A stretch of DNA of 64,000 bases from Phycisphaerales bacterium (GCA_020831775.1 JAFIFZ010000072.1:1-64000), one strand, 5' to 3'; counted from the first letter of the stretch, positions 15,651-25,506 are shown. The notes: generated by a model not told the origin, from the sequence alone. Numbers and translations: made by a program.

Positions 15651-18620
15651 ATGACGACAGCCGCGACGCTTGTAGTGAGGTTCGAAGTTCGCCCCAGGCC
15701 CGGCGCGGGCGATCCGCGGGGGGACGATCTCGTCCGTCGCGCCTGGGAGATCGGCGTGCGCCTCACGGCCGCCCGGGCGGCGAGGGTGTACCTGATCGAG
15801 GGCGACCTGTCGGACGAACAGGTCGAGACGATCCGGACCCGCCTGCTGACCGATCCGGTCGTCGAGGTTTCCGAGCTGGGGGCGAGCGAGCCGGTGCCGG
15901 AATCGGCGACGGTCGAGGTCCACCCGTTGCCCGGCGTGATGGACCCGACGGCCCAGTCGGTCCGCGACGCGGTGCTCGCGCTGACGGGGACTGAGGTCCG
16001 CGTCTCGACCGGGTGGCGGTACGACCTTGAGGGGGTCGACGCTTCGGAGGCGGAGGATCTGGCCCGCAGGCTGGTGGCCAACCCGGTGATCAACGCGATC
16101 CACGCCGCGCCCTTCCACCCCGAGGCGCTGCCGAGCGGGACGCCCGCCGAGTTCCGCGTGATGCGGGTGCCGATCCGCGATCTGGACGACGCGGGGCTGG
16201 AGAAGCTCAGCCGCGAGGGGCACCTGTTTCTGGACCTTGCCGAGATGCGGACGATCCGGGAGCACTACGCGGCGCAGGGTCGAGAGCCGACGGACATCGA
16301 GCTGGAGACCCTCGCCCAGACTTGGTCGGAGCACTGCGTCCACAAGACCCTCAAGAGCACGATCAGCTACACCGGTCCGCTCGAAAGCGACGCGATCGAC
16401 TGGTCGGCACGCCCGGGCCACGAAAAATCCGGCGCGACCGAGATCACCGTCCGCAACCTGCTCAAGTCGACGGTCGCCGCGGCGACGCACGAGCTGATCG
16501 CAGAGGGCATCGACTGGACGCTCTCGGTCTTCGTCGACAACGCGGGGATCATCCGCTTCGACGACGAGACGGCGGTGTGCGTGAAGGTCGAGACGCACAA
16601 CCATCCCTCGGCGCTGGAGCCCTACGGCGGCGCCGCAACGGGCATCGGCGGGTGCATCCGCGACATCATCGGCACCGGTCTCGCCGCGCGCCCGATCGCG
16701 AGCACCGATGTCTTCTGCGTCGCCCACCCCGACACCGAGGACATCCCCGCGGGCTGCATCCCCCCGCGTCGCGTGCTGACCGAGGTCGTCGCGGGCGTGC
16801 GCGACTACGGCAACCGCATGGGCATCCCGACCGTCAACGGCGCGGTGCTGTTCGACAACCGGTACATCGGCAACCCGCTGGTTTTCTGCGGGTGCGTCGG
16901 GGTTCTGCCGACCGACCTCATCGAGGGGCATGCCAAGCCCGGCGACCTGATCGTCGCCCTTGGCGGGCGGACGGGGCGGGACGGGATCCACGGCGCGACT
17001 TTTTCGTCGGCGGAGCTGACCGACACGCACGCGGACGAGTTTGCGCACGCCGTGCAGATCGGCAACGCGATCGAGGAAAAGCGCGTGCTTGACGCGATCC
17101 TGCGTGCGCGGGACGAGGCGGGCGGGCCGCTGTTTTCGGCGATTACCGACTGCGGGGCGGGCGGGTTCTCGTCGGCGGTCGGCGAGATGGGCGAGAGGAT
17201 CGGCGCGAGCGTGACGCTCGACTCGGCGCCGCTCAAGTACGGCGGGCTGACCTACACCGAGATCTGGATCAGCGAGGCGCAGGAGCGGATGGTGCTGGCG
17301 GTGCCGGCCTCAAACCTCGACCGCCTGCGCGAGATCTGCGACGAGGAGCATGTCGAGCTGGCGGTGCTGGGCGAGTTCGGGACGCCGGACCGGGAGCTTG
17401 TGCTGAGCTTCCAGGGCGAGGAAGTTGGGCGCCTGTCGATGGAGTTTCTCCACGAGGGGCTGCCGACGCCGACGCGGAGCGCGAGCTGGTCTCCATCCCC
17501 GACGCCGAAGGCGGGCTCCGAGAGCGACCCGGATGTCAACGGCGCGGTTTTGGCGCTGCTGGCCCACCCCGACATCGCGAGCAAGCACTTCATCATCCGC
17601 CAGTACGACCACGATGTGCAGGGCAACACGGTCGTCAAGCCGCTGATGGGGGCACGCGCGATCGGGCCGGCCGACTCCAGCGTCATCGAGCCCAACCCGG
17701 GGACGGGGCGCGGGCTTGCGATCGGCTGCGGCGTCCAGACCGGCGTGGGCGACCCGAGGGTCGGGGGCGATCCGTACCAGATGGCGCTGGGCGCGATCGA
17801 CGAGTGCGTGCGGAATCTGGTGTGCGTGGGCGCCGACCCCGACCGCATCGCGATCCTCGACAACTTCTGCTGGCCGAGCTGCAAGAAGCCGGAGAATCTC
17901 GGCTCCCTGGTGCGTGCGGCCGAGGGCTGCTACGACGGGGCGAAGGCGTACCGGACGCCGTTTGTGTCGGGCAAGGACTCGCTGAACAACCAGTTCACGA
18001 CCGAGGACGGGCGGACGATCGAGATCCCCCCCACCCTGCTCATCACGGGCATCGGGGTGGTGCCGGATCTTGACCGGTGCGTGACTTCGGACGCCAAGCG
18101 GCCGGGCAACACGCTGATCGTGGTCGGTCAGGGCGAGACGCCGCCGACTGCGATGGGCGGGTCGCGCTACCAGTCGCTCTTCGGGCTGACCGAGCGGGAC
18201 GACCCGGCGACGCCTCGTGTGGACCTGGAGGCGGGGCCTCGGACGGCTCGCGCCGTCGCGTCGCTGATCCGCGCGGGGCTGGTCGAGAGCGCGCACGATA
18301 TTTCCGACGGCGGGCTGCTCGTCGCGGTGGCCGAACTGCTCATCGGCGGGCACAAGCCCGGCGCACCGCTCGGCGCGGAATTGGAGCTTCCGGGGCACGA
18401 CGACACGGGGCTCTCTGCGGCGTTCTGCGAGTCGCCCTCGCGCTACCTGCTGGAGGTGTGCGCCGCGAGGTTGCCCGAGATCGAGAAGCTGCTTGGATCG
18501 ACGCCTTGGGTCCACATCGGCGCGATTGACGAGAGCGGGCGTCTCGGCTGGGCCGGGGCGGGGCTGGACCTGGATGTTGAAGAACTGACCCACGCGTGGC
18601 GCGGGACGCTGAACTGGTAA
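15651..18620 (+). CDS. purL: Phosphoribosylformylglycinamidine synthase with two fused N-terminal PurS-like domains
   Basis: FGAM synthase of 989 residues, the ATP- and glutamine-dependent fourth step of purine synthesis. Residues about 5-165 are two PurS-like modules in tandem, each starting EV-P-PG-DP and ending with [12 protein letters not shown] or [11 protein letters not shown]. Then comes the PurL catalytic core with [53 protein letters not shown] and [10 protein letters not shown]. There is no C-terminal glutaminase, so a separate PurQ is needed and is not in the window. It is longer than the small PurL (about 740) and shorter than the enterobacterial single-chain enzyme (about 1300). 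A 311-residue unknown gene follows after 13 nt. Confidence 0.92.
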   Translation: MTTAATLVVRFEVRPRPGAGDPRGDDLVRRAWEIGVRLTAARAARVYLIEGDLSDEQVETIRTRLLTDPVVEVSELGASEPVPESATVEVHPLPGVMDPTAQSVRDAVLALTGTEVRVSTGWRYDLEGVDASEAEDLARRLVANPVINAIHAAPFHPEALPSGTPAEFRVMRVPIRDLDDAGLEKLSREGHLFLDLAEMRTIREHYAAQGREPTDIELETLAQTWSEHCVHKTLKSTISYTGPLESDAIDWSARPGHEKSGATEITVRNLLKSTVAAATHELIAEGIDWTLSVFVDNAGIIRFDDETAVCVKVETHNHPSALEPYGGAATGIGGCIRDIIGTGLAARPIASTDVFCVAHPDTEDIPAGCIPPRRVLTEVVAGVRDYGNRMGIPTVNGAVLFDNRYIGNPLVFCGCVGVLPTDLIEGHAKPGDLIVALGGRTGRDGIHGATFSSAELTDTHADEFAHAVQIGNAIEEKRVLDAILRARDEAGGPLFSAITDCGAGGFSSAVGEMGERIGASVTLDSAPLKYGGLTYTEIWISEAQERMVLAVPASNLDRLREICDEEHVELAVLGEFGTPDRELVLSFQGEEVGRLSMEFLHEGLPTPTRSASWSPSPTPKAGSESDPDVNGAVLALLAHPDIASKHFIIRQYDHDVQGNTVVKPLMGARAIGPADSSVIEPNPGTGRGLAIGCGVQTGVGDPRVGGDPYQMALGAIDECVRNLVCVGADPDRIAILDNFCWPSCKKPENLGSLVRAAEGCYDGAKAYRTPFVSGKDSLNNQFTTEDGRTIEIPPTLLITGIGVVPDLDRCVTSDAKRPGNTLIVVGQGETPPTAMGGSRYQSLFGLTERDDPATPRVDLEAGPRTARAVASLIRAGLVESAHDISDGGLLVAVAELLIGGHKPGAPLGAELELPGHDDTGLSAAFCESPSRYLLEVCAARLPEIEKLLGSTPWVHIGAIDESGRLGWAGAGLDLDVEELTHAWRGTLNW

Positions 18621-18633
18621 GACGGAGTACTGC

Positions 18634-19569
18634 ATGCACCCAGTGAACAAGGCCTTCTTCGACGGCCTGATCGATTACGCGGGCCTGTTTCCCCCCTCGA
18701 AACTGCCGATGGAGAAGGCCGTCGAGCGGTTCGCGCGGGACATCCGTTCCGAGTACGCGTGGGTGCTCGCCCACTTCATCTGCCCGGTCAGCCGTCTTGG
18801 CGAGTTCATGGAGCACGCGCGGGTGATGCTGCCGGGCACCTGGGCGACCAGCGGCTACCGCGAGATGGCCGACGACAGCGAGCCTTGGCGGATCAGCGCC
18901 ATCGTCGACGGCGACCTCGACGCTTCCCTCGACACGGTTGTCGCCTTCAACGAGCACCACAGCAAGGAAGACAACGGGCTGGCGCAGATCGACTCGATCG
19001 AGATGCGGGTCACCTCGCCCGATGAGATCGACCGGGCGATCGAGGAGATCCCCGAGGACATCCACCCGTACTTCGAGTTCCCGATCTCGGGCGACTGCCG
19101 GGGGTTTGCCGCGGCGCTGGCGGGCGACGAGGCGGCGGCGAAGATCCGGTGCGGGGGTGTGACGCCGGACCTGATCCCCCCGAGCTCGGACATCGCGAGG
19201 TTTCTGCACGCCGCCAGGGCCGGGGGTGTGCGCTTCAAGGCGACGGCGGGCCTGCACCACCCGATCCGTGCCGAGCACGCGCTGACCTACGAGGCGGATT
19301 CGCCAAAGGCGTTGATGCACGGGTATCTCAACCTCTTCATGGCCGCGGCGTTCGTCCGCTCGGGCAAGACTGAACTCGACGCCACCGAGAAGATCCTCGA
19401 AGAACGCGACCCCACCGCCTTCCGCTTCAGCGAGGAAGGCGTGAGGTACAAGGACCTGACCCTGACCCCGGGCGAGGTCGTCAAGGCGAGGGAGGGCTTC
19501 GCGGTGGGCTACGGCTCGTGCTCGTTCGACGAGCCGGTTGGCGATGCGAAGAAGTTGGGGTTGCTGTGA
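18634..19569 (+). CDS. Conserved-looking protein of unknown function
   Basis: Cytoplasmic protein of 311 residues with no signal peptide or membrane segment. It starts 13 nt after purL, with GGAG before the ATG, and is probably co-transcribed. Conserved-looking blocks are FDGLIDYAGLFPPSKLPM at the N-terminus, CGGVTPDLIPPSSDIARFL, FKATAGLHHPIR and HGYLNLFMAAAF. The mix of isolated His, Cys and charged motifs in an alternating alpha/beta pattern suggests an enzyme of barrel type, but no family was recognised. It lies two genes upstream of fumarylacetoacetase. Confidence 0.75.
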   Translation: MHPVNKAFFDGLIDYAGLFPPSKLPMEKAVERFARDIRSEYAWVLAHFICPVSRLGEFMEHARVMLPGTWATSGYREMADDSEPWRISAIVDGDLDASLDTVVAFNEHHSKEDNGLAQIDSIEMRVTSPDEIDRAIEEIPEDIHPYFEFPISGDCRGFAAALAGDEAAAKIRCGGVTPDLIPPSSDIARFLHAARAGGVRFKATAGLHHPIRAEHALTYEADSPKALMHGYLNLFMAAAFVRSGKTELDATEKILEERDPTAFRFSEEGVRYKDLTLTPGEVVKAREGFAVGYGSCSFDEPVGDAKKLGLL

Positions 19570-19595
19570 GAGGGGCGAGCGTGGAAGGAACCGTG

Positions 19596-19601
19596 TAAAA
19601 T
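19596..19601 (+). promoter_or_regulatory. Putative -10 box (TAAAAT) for leaderless start at 19608
   Basis: TAAAAT, unusually AT-rich for this DNA, ends 6 nt before the ATG at 19608. A GGAAGGAA lies 16-23 nt before the ATG, too far for normal spacing. Confidence 0.45.
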
Positions 19602-19607
19602 CCCGAC

Positions 19608-19940
19608 ATGGCTAACCCGCATAGCGACATCCCGCAACTGGTGACGAGTCGTCTCGGGATCGATCTGGGGTTGCTCGCGGAGCTCGCTCGCGAGTTCGGC
19701 GTGCGTCGCCTCTCGTTCTTCGGATCGATCCTGCGGGACGACTGGGGGGATTCGAGCGATGTCGACATGCTCGCCGAGTTTGAGTCCGGTGAGGGCGACG
19801 ACTTTGTCTGCATGGAGCTCGCCGATCGGCTCGCGAAGCTGACCGGGCGGGAGGTGCAGGTCTTGACGCCGGGCACGGTCCACCCCTACTACCGCGACGA
19901 GATCCTCGGCGCCGCCCGGAGCGTGTATGTCGCGGCGTGA
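19608..19940 (+). CDS. Nucleotidyltransferase-domain (MNT-type) protein
   Basis: Protein of 110 residues of the DNA polymerase beta-like nucleotidyltransferase superfamily, minimal (MNT) branch. The core motif is FFGSILRDDWGDSSDVDMLAEF, that is GS-x10-DxD with both metal-binding Asp residues. MNT proteins are usually paired with a HEPN protein as a toxin-antitoxin unit in which the MNT nucleotidylates the toxin. No HEPN gene lies next to it: 149 nt follow to fahA and 38 nt precede. It is either an orphan or acts on a distant partner. An active site is predicted. Confidence 0.82.
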   Translation: MANPHSDIPQLVTSRLGIDLGLLAELAREFGVRRLSFFGSILRDDWGDSSDVDMLAEFESGEGDDFVCMELADRLAKLTGREVQVLTPGTVHPYYRDEILGAARSVYVAA

Positions 19941-20089
19941 TGTCGCAACCCAGTTCGCTTGCAGTCTCCACCGAAATCCGGACCCGATCACAGAGTATGG
20001 ACCCCGACTCGCTCCTCTCGGGCGATACCCTTTGACACCGTCGAACCAATCTTCACGACACGGCACGCGCACACACGGGAGAGCCCCAG

Positions 20090-21481
20090 ATGTCCTACCC
20101 CATCGATGACACGCACGATCCGAAGCTGAAGTCATGGGTCGAATCGGCCAACGACCCCGCGACCGACTTCCCCGTGCAGAACCTCCCCTTCTGCGTCGCC
20201 GATCGGTCTGAGGCGCCCGGCGAGACCGATCCCCGCATCTGCGTCGCCATCGGCGACCAACTGCTCGACCTCCTGGAGGTCTCCAGCGCCGGGCTGCTGG
20301 GGGCGGACGACGGCGACATCGCCATGGCGCTGCAGTTCGAGACGCTCGACGACCTCGCCTCGCTGCCGACCGAAGACCGGCGACGCCTGCGCATGCGTCT
20401 TGTCGAGCTGCTGACCGACAAGTCCGACGACCTGCGATCCGACGAGGAGCTCGTCGGAGTCGCACTCTTCCCCCGGGCCGGCGCCGAGTTGCTGCTGCCC
20501 TTCGAAGTGCGCGATTACACCGACTTTTACGCATCGCTCTACCACGCCACCAATGTGGGCAGCATGTTCAGGCCCGACAACCCGATCTTGCCCAACTACA
20601 AGTGGCTGCCCGTCGGGTATCACGGGCGGGCGAGCTCGGTCGTGATCTCGGGCTCGCCGGTGCGCCGTCCGATGGGCCAGCTTTTGCCCGGGGCGACGAT
20701 CGACGACGGGCCTCCCGCATTCGGCCCGTGCAAGCTCATGGACTACGAACTGGAGGTCGGGTTCTATGTCGGGCGGGGCAATGAGCTCGGCCGCTCGATC
20801 CCGATCGACAAGGCCGAGGAGCACATCTTCGGGCTGTGCCTCGTCAACGACTGGTCGGCGCGGGACATCCAGAAGTGGGAGTACCAGCCCCTCGGCCCGT
20901 TCCTCGCCAAGAGCTTCGCCACAAGCGTCAGCCCGTTCGTCGTGCCGCTCGAAGCGCTGACGCCCTACCGCTGTCGCGCCATGGAGCGCTCGGCGGACGA
21001 TCCGCGGCCCCTCCCCCACCTCACCGGCGACATGGACCGCGAGACCGGCGGGATCGACCTGAAGCTCGAAGTCCTGCTCGCCAGCGCCGAGATGCGCAAG
21101 AAGGGGATCGACCCGATCCGCCTCAGCAGTGGCAACCTCAGGGACATGTACTGGACCATCGCGCAGATGCTCACGCATCACTCGAGCAACGGGTGCAACA
21201 TGCGTCCGGGTGATCTGCTCGCCTCGGGCACAGTCTCGGGCCCCAAGCGTGACAGCCGCGGCTGCCTGCTGGAGCTCACCTGGGACGGCGACCCGTTCGC
21301 GAACCCGCCGGTCAGCAAGCCCGGCAGCGCCCGCACGCCGCTGAAGCTGCCCACAGGCGAGGAACGCAAGTTCCTCGCCGACGGCGACGAGGTGATTCTG
21401 CGGGGCTATTGCGAGCGGGACGGCTTTCGGCGCGTCGGTTTCGGCGAGTGCCGCGGCGTGGTGCTGCCCGCCGGCGACTGA
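20090..21481 (+). CDS. fahA: Fumarylacetoacetase
   Basis: Hydrolase of 463 residues that splits fumarylacetoacetate to fumarate and acetoacetate, the last step of tyrosine degradation. The N-terminal SH3-like domain is followed by the FAH fold with RDYTDFYASLYHATNVGSMFRP (the catalytic His), LPNYKWLPVGYHGRASSVV, LDYELEVGFYVG-type metal-binding residues and CNMRPGDLLASGTVSG. GGGAGAG 8 nt upstream supports the start. No other tyrosine-pathway gene (hmgA, hpd) lies here. Its last 76 nt overlap the 3' end of the convergent bactofilin-like gene. Confidence 0.95.
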   Translation: MSYPIDDTHDPKLKSWVESANDPATDFPVQNLPFCVADRSEAPGETDPRICVAIGDQLLDLLEVSSAGLLGADDGDIAMALQFETLDDLASLPTEDRRRLRMRLVELLTDKSDDLRSDEELVGVALFPRAGAELLLPFEVRDYTDFYASLYHATNVGSMFRPDNPILPNYKWLPVGYHGRASSVVISGSPVRRPMGQLLPGATIDDGPPAFGPCKLMDYELEVGFYVGRGNELGRSIPIDKAEEHIFGLCLVNDWSARDIQKWEYQPLGPFLAKSFATSVSPFVVPLEALTPYRCRAMERSADDPRPLPHLTGDMDRETGGIDLKLEVLLASAEMRKKGIDPIRLSSGNLRDMYWTIAQMLTHHSSNGCNMRPGDLLASGTVSGPKRDSRGCLLELTWDGDPFANPPVSKPGSARTPLKLPTGEERKFLADGDEVILRGYCERDGFRRVGFGECRGVVLPAGD

Positions 21482-21918
21482 GCGTCGCTGGTTGCGCCGA
21501 TGGCAACGCGTTCGGGCGGCGGTTCGACCTCGCCGGGCCCGATGCGGAAGAACCCGCCGAGGATGCTCGCGCCCTCGCGGATCTCCAGCGAGGGCGCGGT
21601 CAAATCGCCCTTCCACTGTGCGCCCGAGTGGAGCGTGACGCACCGGCCGCTCTTGGCGTTGGCGTGGACGATGCCCTCGACCACGATGCCGTCGGCGGCG
21701 ATGATGCGGTCGGCCTGGACGAGCCCGCGCTTGCGGACGGTGATCGAGCCGCAGGTCTCCAGGCGAGACATCTGCTCCATGTTCTTGACGACGATGCTTT
21801 CGAGCTGGATGCCCTTGAAGCATCCCGGGCACGAGCAGGTCATCGCCTTGGCGGGAACCTCGAAGGTTCTCCCGCAGTGGTAACACCGGACCGGTCGGGG
21901 GCCCTTCTGCTTTGCCAT
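21406..21918 (-). CDS. Zinc-ribbon plus bactofilin-like polymer-forming protein
   Basis: Protein of 170 residues. The N-terminus has two CxxC pairs (RCYHCGRTFEVPAKAMTCSCPGC) forming a zinc ribbon, followed by a bactofilin-type beta-helix with regular repeats (ITVRKRGLVQADRIIAADGIVVEGIVHANAKS). A low-complexity basic tail ends the protein. Bactofilins polymerise into cytoskeletal filaments. It lies just downstream of a second bactofilin gene on the same strand. The last 76 nt overlap fahA in antisense, so its basic tail is encoded by the complement of an enzyme gene. The tail may be a recent read-through extension. Confidence 0.75.
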   Translation of the reverse strand: MAKQKGPRPVRCYHCGRTFEVPAKAMTCSCPGCFKGIQLESIVVKNMEQMSRLETCGSITVRKRGLVQADRIIAADGIVVEGIVHANAKSGRCVTLHSGAQWKGDLTAPSLEIREGASILGGFFRIGPGEVEPPPERVAIGATSDAQSPAGSTTPRHSPKPTRRKPSRSQ

Positions 21919-21957
21919 GCGGCGTCTTCCGGGGGCGGCTGCGCCCCGCTGCCGGGT

Positions 21958-22419
21958 TTACTTCTTGGCGGCGGCGGTGGCGCGACCGGCGGACTTGCGG
22001 CCGGCGTCGTCGTCGTCCTTGGACTCGGTGCGTCCTGCGTCGGGCTTGGTCTCGGCGACCGAGGCGGCGCTGCCGTTGGACGAGGCCTTGGCGCCCCCGC
22101 CGATCTTGCAGTGGCCGGTGAAGCTGGCGCCCTCTGCGACGATGAGCTTGGCGGCTTCGAGGTCGCCTTCGAGCCTCGCGTTGGCGCTGAGCTCGAGGCG
22201 ATCGGAGGCCTTGACATTGCCCTGGACGAGCCCGTCGACGGTGACCTTGGCGGCGTCGATGGAGGCTCGGCAGTTGGCGCCGGCGGCGACATGGAGGTCG
22301 CCCTTGGCGACGACCGAACCCTCGATCGTCCCCATGATCTTCGCCGAGGACGCGAAGATCACTTCACCCTTGATCTGCGCATCCGCGCCGATCACCGTCT
22401 CGTTGTTGCTCGAGGCCAT
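21958..22419 (-). CDS. Bactofilin
   Basis: Protein of 153 residues. AGGAG upstream fixes ATG at 22419. The central 100 residues are a bactofilin beta-helix with the typical six-residue periodicity (TVIGADAQIKGEV, IMGTIEGSVVAKGDLHVAAGA, TVDGLVQGNVKASDRLELSANARLEGDL). The C-terminal tail is disordered and Ser/Asp/Lys-rich. Bactofilins form nucleotide-independent filaments tied to cell shape, stalk or envelope functions. It is followed 39 nt later by the zinc-ribbon bactofilin, so the two probably form an operon and may co-assemble. Confidence 0.88.
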   Translation of the reverse strand: MASSNNETVIGADAQIKGEVIFASSAKIMGTIEGSVVAKGDLHVAAGANCRASIDAAKVTVDGLVQGNVKASDRLELSANARLEGDLEAAKLIVAEGASFTGHCKIGGGAKASSNGSAASVAETKPDAGRTESKDDDDAGRKSAGRATAAAKK

Positions 22420-22659
22420 CAGAAGCTCCTGCTCTCCCGGATTGTTCAGAACCCACAGACCGTCGCCGGACGGATCGATCGGCCCGGGGCGGCAAGCGTA
22501 GCGAACCCGAGCCCGCCCGACATGCCAAAGGATCCGGGCCTGGCACTTCCGGGTCAATGCCGGTAATCCGGGCAATCTGCCGGGCGTCCTGCGGGCTCGC
22601 AACCGACAGGATTTCCCCCGCCAGCGACAACCAGCCAACGGCCGGGCTCGACGGCGGGC

Positions 22660-23931
22660 TCACTCCGCCCGGAACAGGGCGATGCAGGCGGTCTGGGTGT
22701 GCAGGAACCCCTGCCCGGCGATCGGGCCGATCTCGCCGGCGGCGAAGAAGCCCGCGGTCGGGAGGATCGGAGCTCCGGCGTCGATGGGCTGGCCGCCGCG
22801 GGCGGCACGCTCTCCAGGCTCGACGGTCTGAAAGGCCCGGGCGACGGCCATGGCGTCGTGGTGCGGGCGACCGAAGAGGGCCGAGCCTCTGGCGTTGCAG
22901 GTGCAGACCAGGGCCCCCGCCGGGGCGTCTTGCAGCCGCTGGGCGTCCATCAGGAGCAGGAGGTCGCTGGAGGCGGTCTCGCGGTCTCGGAGGTGCAGGC
23001 GGACGGTCTGGCCGGTCCTGAGGCGGTCGTCGACGGCGACGGCGCCGGATCGCTTGTCGATGCCGACGATGTGGCGGATGAGGTAGTCGCCCCGGCCGAA
23101 GCGGGGCTTGCGCTCGTCGACCACGCGGCCGAGAAGGAGACCGCCGGCGAGGAGCTTGCGGTCGGCCTGTTCGAGGTCTTCGACGGCTTCTTCGATGCGC
23201 TCCATCGCGGGGCGGCCGCCGAGCTCCTGGATGAGGTTCGGGCGGGCCTTTGTGATCACGAGGTTCGGGCCGAAGGGCTTGCAGCCCTGGCTGACGACCG
23301 CGTCGATCCTGACCGGGCCACGGAAAGACACCCCCACCACGCCGCTGTTGAAGACCCGGTCGTTCAGCATCATGGCGTTGGCGCCGGGCTCGTCGCCGGC
23401 GGAGGCCATGCCGCCGATCAGGGGGGACTCGCGGAGGTCGACGCCGGCCTGGGTCCGGGCGTCGTTGATTCGTGCGAGGAGGCCGCCGACGGGAACACTG
23501 AAGGCATCGGCGAAGAGGATGAGGCCCTTCTGGTCGGGCCCGGCGTGGATGACCCGCGCGAGCCTCTCGGGGTCGTCAGAGGCGTCGAGAACCTCCGGGC
23601 CCGCGAAGGGGTCGATCTGAACGCCGGGCATGGAGGCGACGAGGACGGCGACGCCTGGTCCGTCGTCGAACTCACGGTCGCCTGCGAGCACGCCGACGCC
23701 GCTGACGCCGACGAGGCACCGGGCGTTGGTGATCTCGCGGACGATCTTGCTGACGGTCGCGGCTTCGGCGACATGGGGCGTGGAGATGAAGACCAGTGCG
23801 AGGTCGGCGGGCCTGTCGAGGCGCTGCATCGCGGAGGAAGCGGCGCCGGATGCGGCTGCACCGGCGTCGTCCGCGGCCGAGAGGCCGTGTGCGAAGACGA
23901 TCTGACCGGAGGCGTCTTGGGTCGGGGCCAT
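22660..23931 (-). CDS. FIST-domain sensory protein
   Basis: Protein of 423 residues with FIST N and FIST C domains. Visible marks are the N-terminal LALVFISTPHVAEAA, GVSGVGVLAG, the PLIGGMASAGDEPG block and, in the C-domain, CTCNARGSALFGRPHHDA with GFFAAGEIGPIAGQGFLHTQT. FIST domains are proposed to bind small ligands such as amino acids and often sit in signalling proteins. Here it stands alone without kinase or cyclase domains. It lies 32 nt downstream of nothing co-directional except the SH3 protein gene (23964), which may be in the same transcript. Confidence 0.85.
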   Translation of the reverse strand: MAPTQDASGQIVFAHGLSAADDAGAAASGAASSAMQRLDRPADLALVFISTPHVAEAATVSKIVREITNARCLVGVSGVGVLAGDREFDDGPGVAVLVASMPGVQIDPFAGPEVLDASDDPERLARVIHAGPDQKGLILFADAFSVPVGGLLARINDARTQAGVDLRESPLIGGMASAGDEPGANAMMLNDRVFNSGVVGVSFRGPVRIDAVVSQGCKPFGPNLVITKARPNLIQELGGRPAMERIEEAVEDLEQADRKLLAGGLLLGRVVDERKPRFGRGDYLIRHIVGIDKRSGAVAVDDRLRTGQTVRLHLRDRETASSDLLLLMDAQRLQDAPAGALVCTCNARGSALFGRPHHDAMAVARAFQTVEPGERAARGGQPIDAGAPILPTAGFFAAGEIGPIAGQGFLHTQTACIALFRAE

Positions 23932-23963
23932 GGGTCGGTGTTGCGCCCCGGCGCGGCGCGGGA

Positions 23964-25250
23964 TCAGTCTGCGGCGGGATCGGGGAGGCGCTCGATCCGG
24001 TCGACCCGGATGATGCGCGCGCCCGACCTCCGGGTCGTCTCCACGCTGCCGTGGATGCCCACGACCCGGCCGACGAGCGTATGCGCCCGATCGACCTGAG
24101 CGGGGTCGATGTAGCCGAGGATCCGGTCGAGGCCCGAGACGGAGCGGAGGGCAAAGAGGCGTGGCAGGCCGTCGCCGGTGTAGACCGGCGAGGCGGAGAG
24201 CCTGCCGACGAAGTCGTGGCGGCCTGAAGAGACGGCTTCGCGGAAGCGCTGGACGGCGGCTTCTGTGTCGGTTGCGTCGGCGTCCGGATCGGTCAGGTTG
24301 GCGAGGCGGTCGCGCATCTGGATGCGGAGGTTGATCATCGCGATGCGGTCGCTGAGCTGCGTGCGCAGGCGTTCGGTGAAGGGGCTTTCCTCGGTGGCCT
24401 CCAGAGCGGCCTGGTACTCGCCGAGGAGGGCTTCGAGCTCTGCGGCGCCGCCCTCGCCGGCGCGGAGGCGCTGGTAGGCCGCATCGAGCTGCTGGAGATT
24501 CGCGGTCTCGGGAGCGCGGAGACGAGTCCGCTCGCCCTGATCGATGACGACGGGGGGTTCTTCTGCGCGGGTGTCTTCGCGGGCTTCGGTCTCGCGGTCG
24601 GGACGCTCGCGGTCTGTCTCGGTCGGCGCATCCTCCCGATCGGTGCGCGTCGTGCGCTCGGGAGTCGCCAGCGTGCCGGTCTGTTCGCCCGAGGCGGTCG
24701 TGGGAGCGTCTGAGACATGGTCGCTGCGGATGTAGACGCCCGCGTTCTCGGGCGGGACGACCCGGAAGGCCGCGGGACGCCCGTTGTCGTCGCGGACGAC
24801 CTCGATGAGGCGGAGGTGCTCGCCGGCAGGGAGCGGCTCATCGAGCACGGAGCGCCAGCTCATGCGGAAGCCGCCGGCTTGGTTGGGCGCCTTGAGGCGT
24901 GAGGGGGCGGTCAGGCGGACGCGTGACTGCTCTTCGTCGAGGCGGCCCTCGGAGGCGGGCACAAAGGCGCCGATGCGGCTGGGGTAGCGGACGCGGTACC
25001 ACCCGTCGCCCTCACCGATGACGGTGAGCTGGGCGCCCTCGCGGAGGAGAGCGACGGGGTAGAAGCGTTCGAGCTCACCGCTGCGGAGGGCTGCCTCCGA
25101 GACGCTGACGACGACGCGCCGGGGCTCGACTTCGCGGATCGACCGGCGTTCTGGCTCATCGGCGATCGCTGCGGCGGGGAGGCCCGCGAAGAGGGTGAGC
25201 GCGCAGAGTCCGGCGCAGATCGTTTGGGTGTGGAGTCGACGGCGACGCAT
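23964..25250 (-). CDS. Exported protein with bacterial SH3-like domains
   Basis: Protein of 428 residues. AGGAGG 6 nt upstream fixes ATG at 25250. A basic N-terminus and helix ICAGLCALTLFAGLPAAAIA form the signal peptide. The first part resembles SH3b modules (SGELERFYPVALLREGAQLTVIGEGDGWYRVRYPSRIGAFVP), followed by a second small beta domain. A Thr/Glu/Arg-rich linker leads to a helical segment (about 260-340) and a small C-terminal beta domain with LVGRVVGIHGSVETT. SH3b domains often bind peptidoglycan, so an envelope role is inferred. It is divergent from the TolC-like gene, with 256 nt between starts. Confidence 0.72.
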   Translation of the reverse strand: MRRRRLHTQTICAGLCALTLFAGLPAAAIADEPERRSIREVEPRRVVVSVSEAALRSGELERFYPVALLREGAQLTVIGEGDGWYRVRYPSRIGAFVPASEGRLDEEQSRVRLTAPSRLKAPNQAGGFRMSWRSVLDEPLPAGEHLRLIEVVRDDNGRPAAFRVVPPENAGVYIRSDHVSDAPTTASGEQTGTLATPERTTRTDREDAPTETDRERPDRETEAREDTRAEEPPVVIDQGERTRLRAPETANLQQLDAAYQRLRAGEGGAAELEALLGEYQAALEATEESPFTERLRTQLSDRIAMINLRIQMRDRLANLTDPDADATDTEAAVQRFREAVSSGRHDFVGRLSASPVYTGDGLPRLFALRSVSGLDRILGYIDPAQVDRAHTLVGRVVGIHGSVETTRRSGARIIRVDRIERLPDPAAD

Positions 25251-25506
25251 GGGTGCCTCCTGCCGGGTGCGTGGGCCCGTTGGATCAGCGTGTGATCTTG
25301 TGCGGGCCCTCCGGACCCGCAATGAGGTAGTCTAGATCGCCTCGAAAGACTCCGCCCGCGGCCTTGGCCTGTCGTTTGAGGGGGGTCCGGCGGGAGGCGT
25401 GCTCCGACGCGCTTGGGCGGGGAGGGGTGGCTATCGTTCGTCCCCCCGTAGGCCGGCGTTTGCCGGCTGTCCGACCCCCACGCGGCTCGAACACCTCCCA
25501 AGACGC

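Noticed and set aside
19608-20089. MNT-HEPN toxin-antitoxin pair
   Set aside because: The flanking gaps (38 and 149 nt) hold no HEPN-like open frame, so only the MNT half can be supported.
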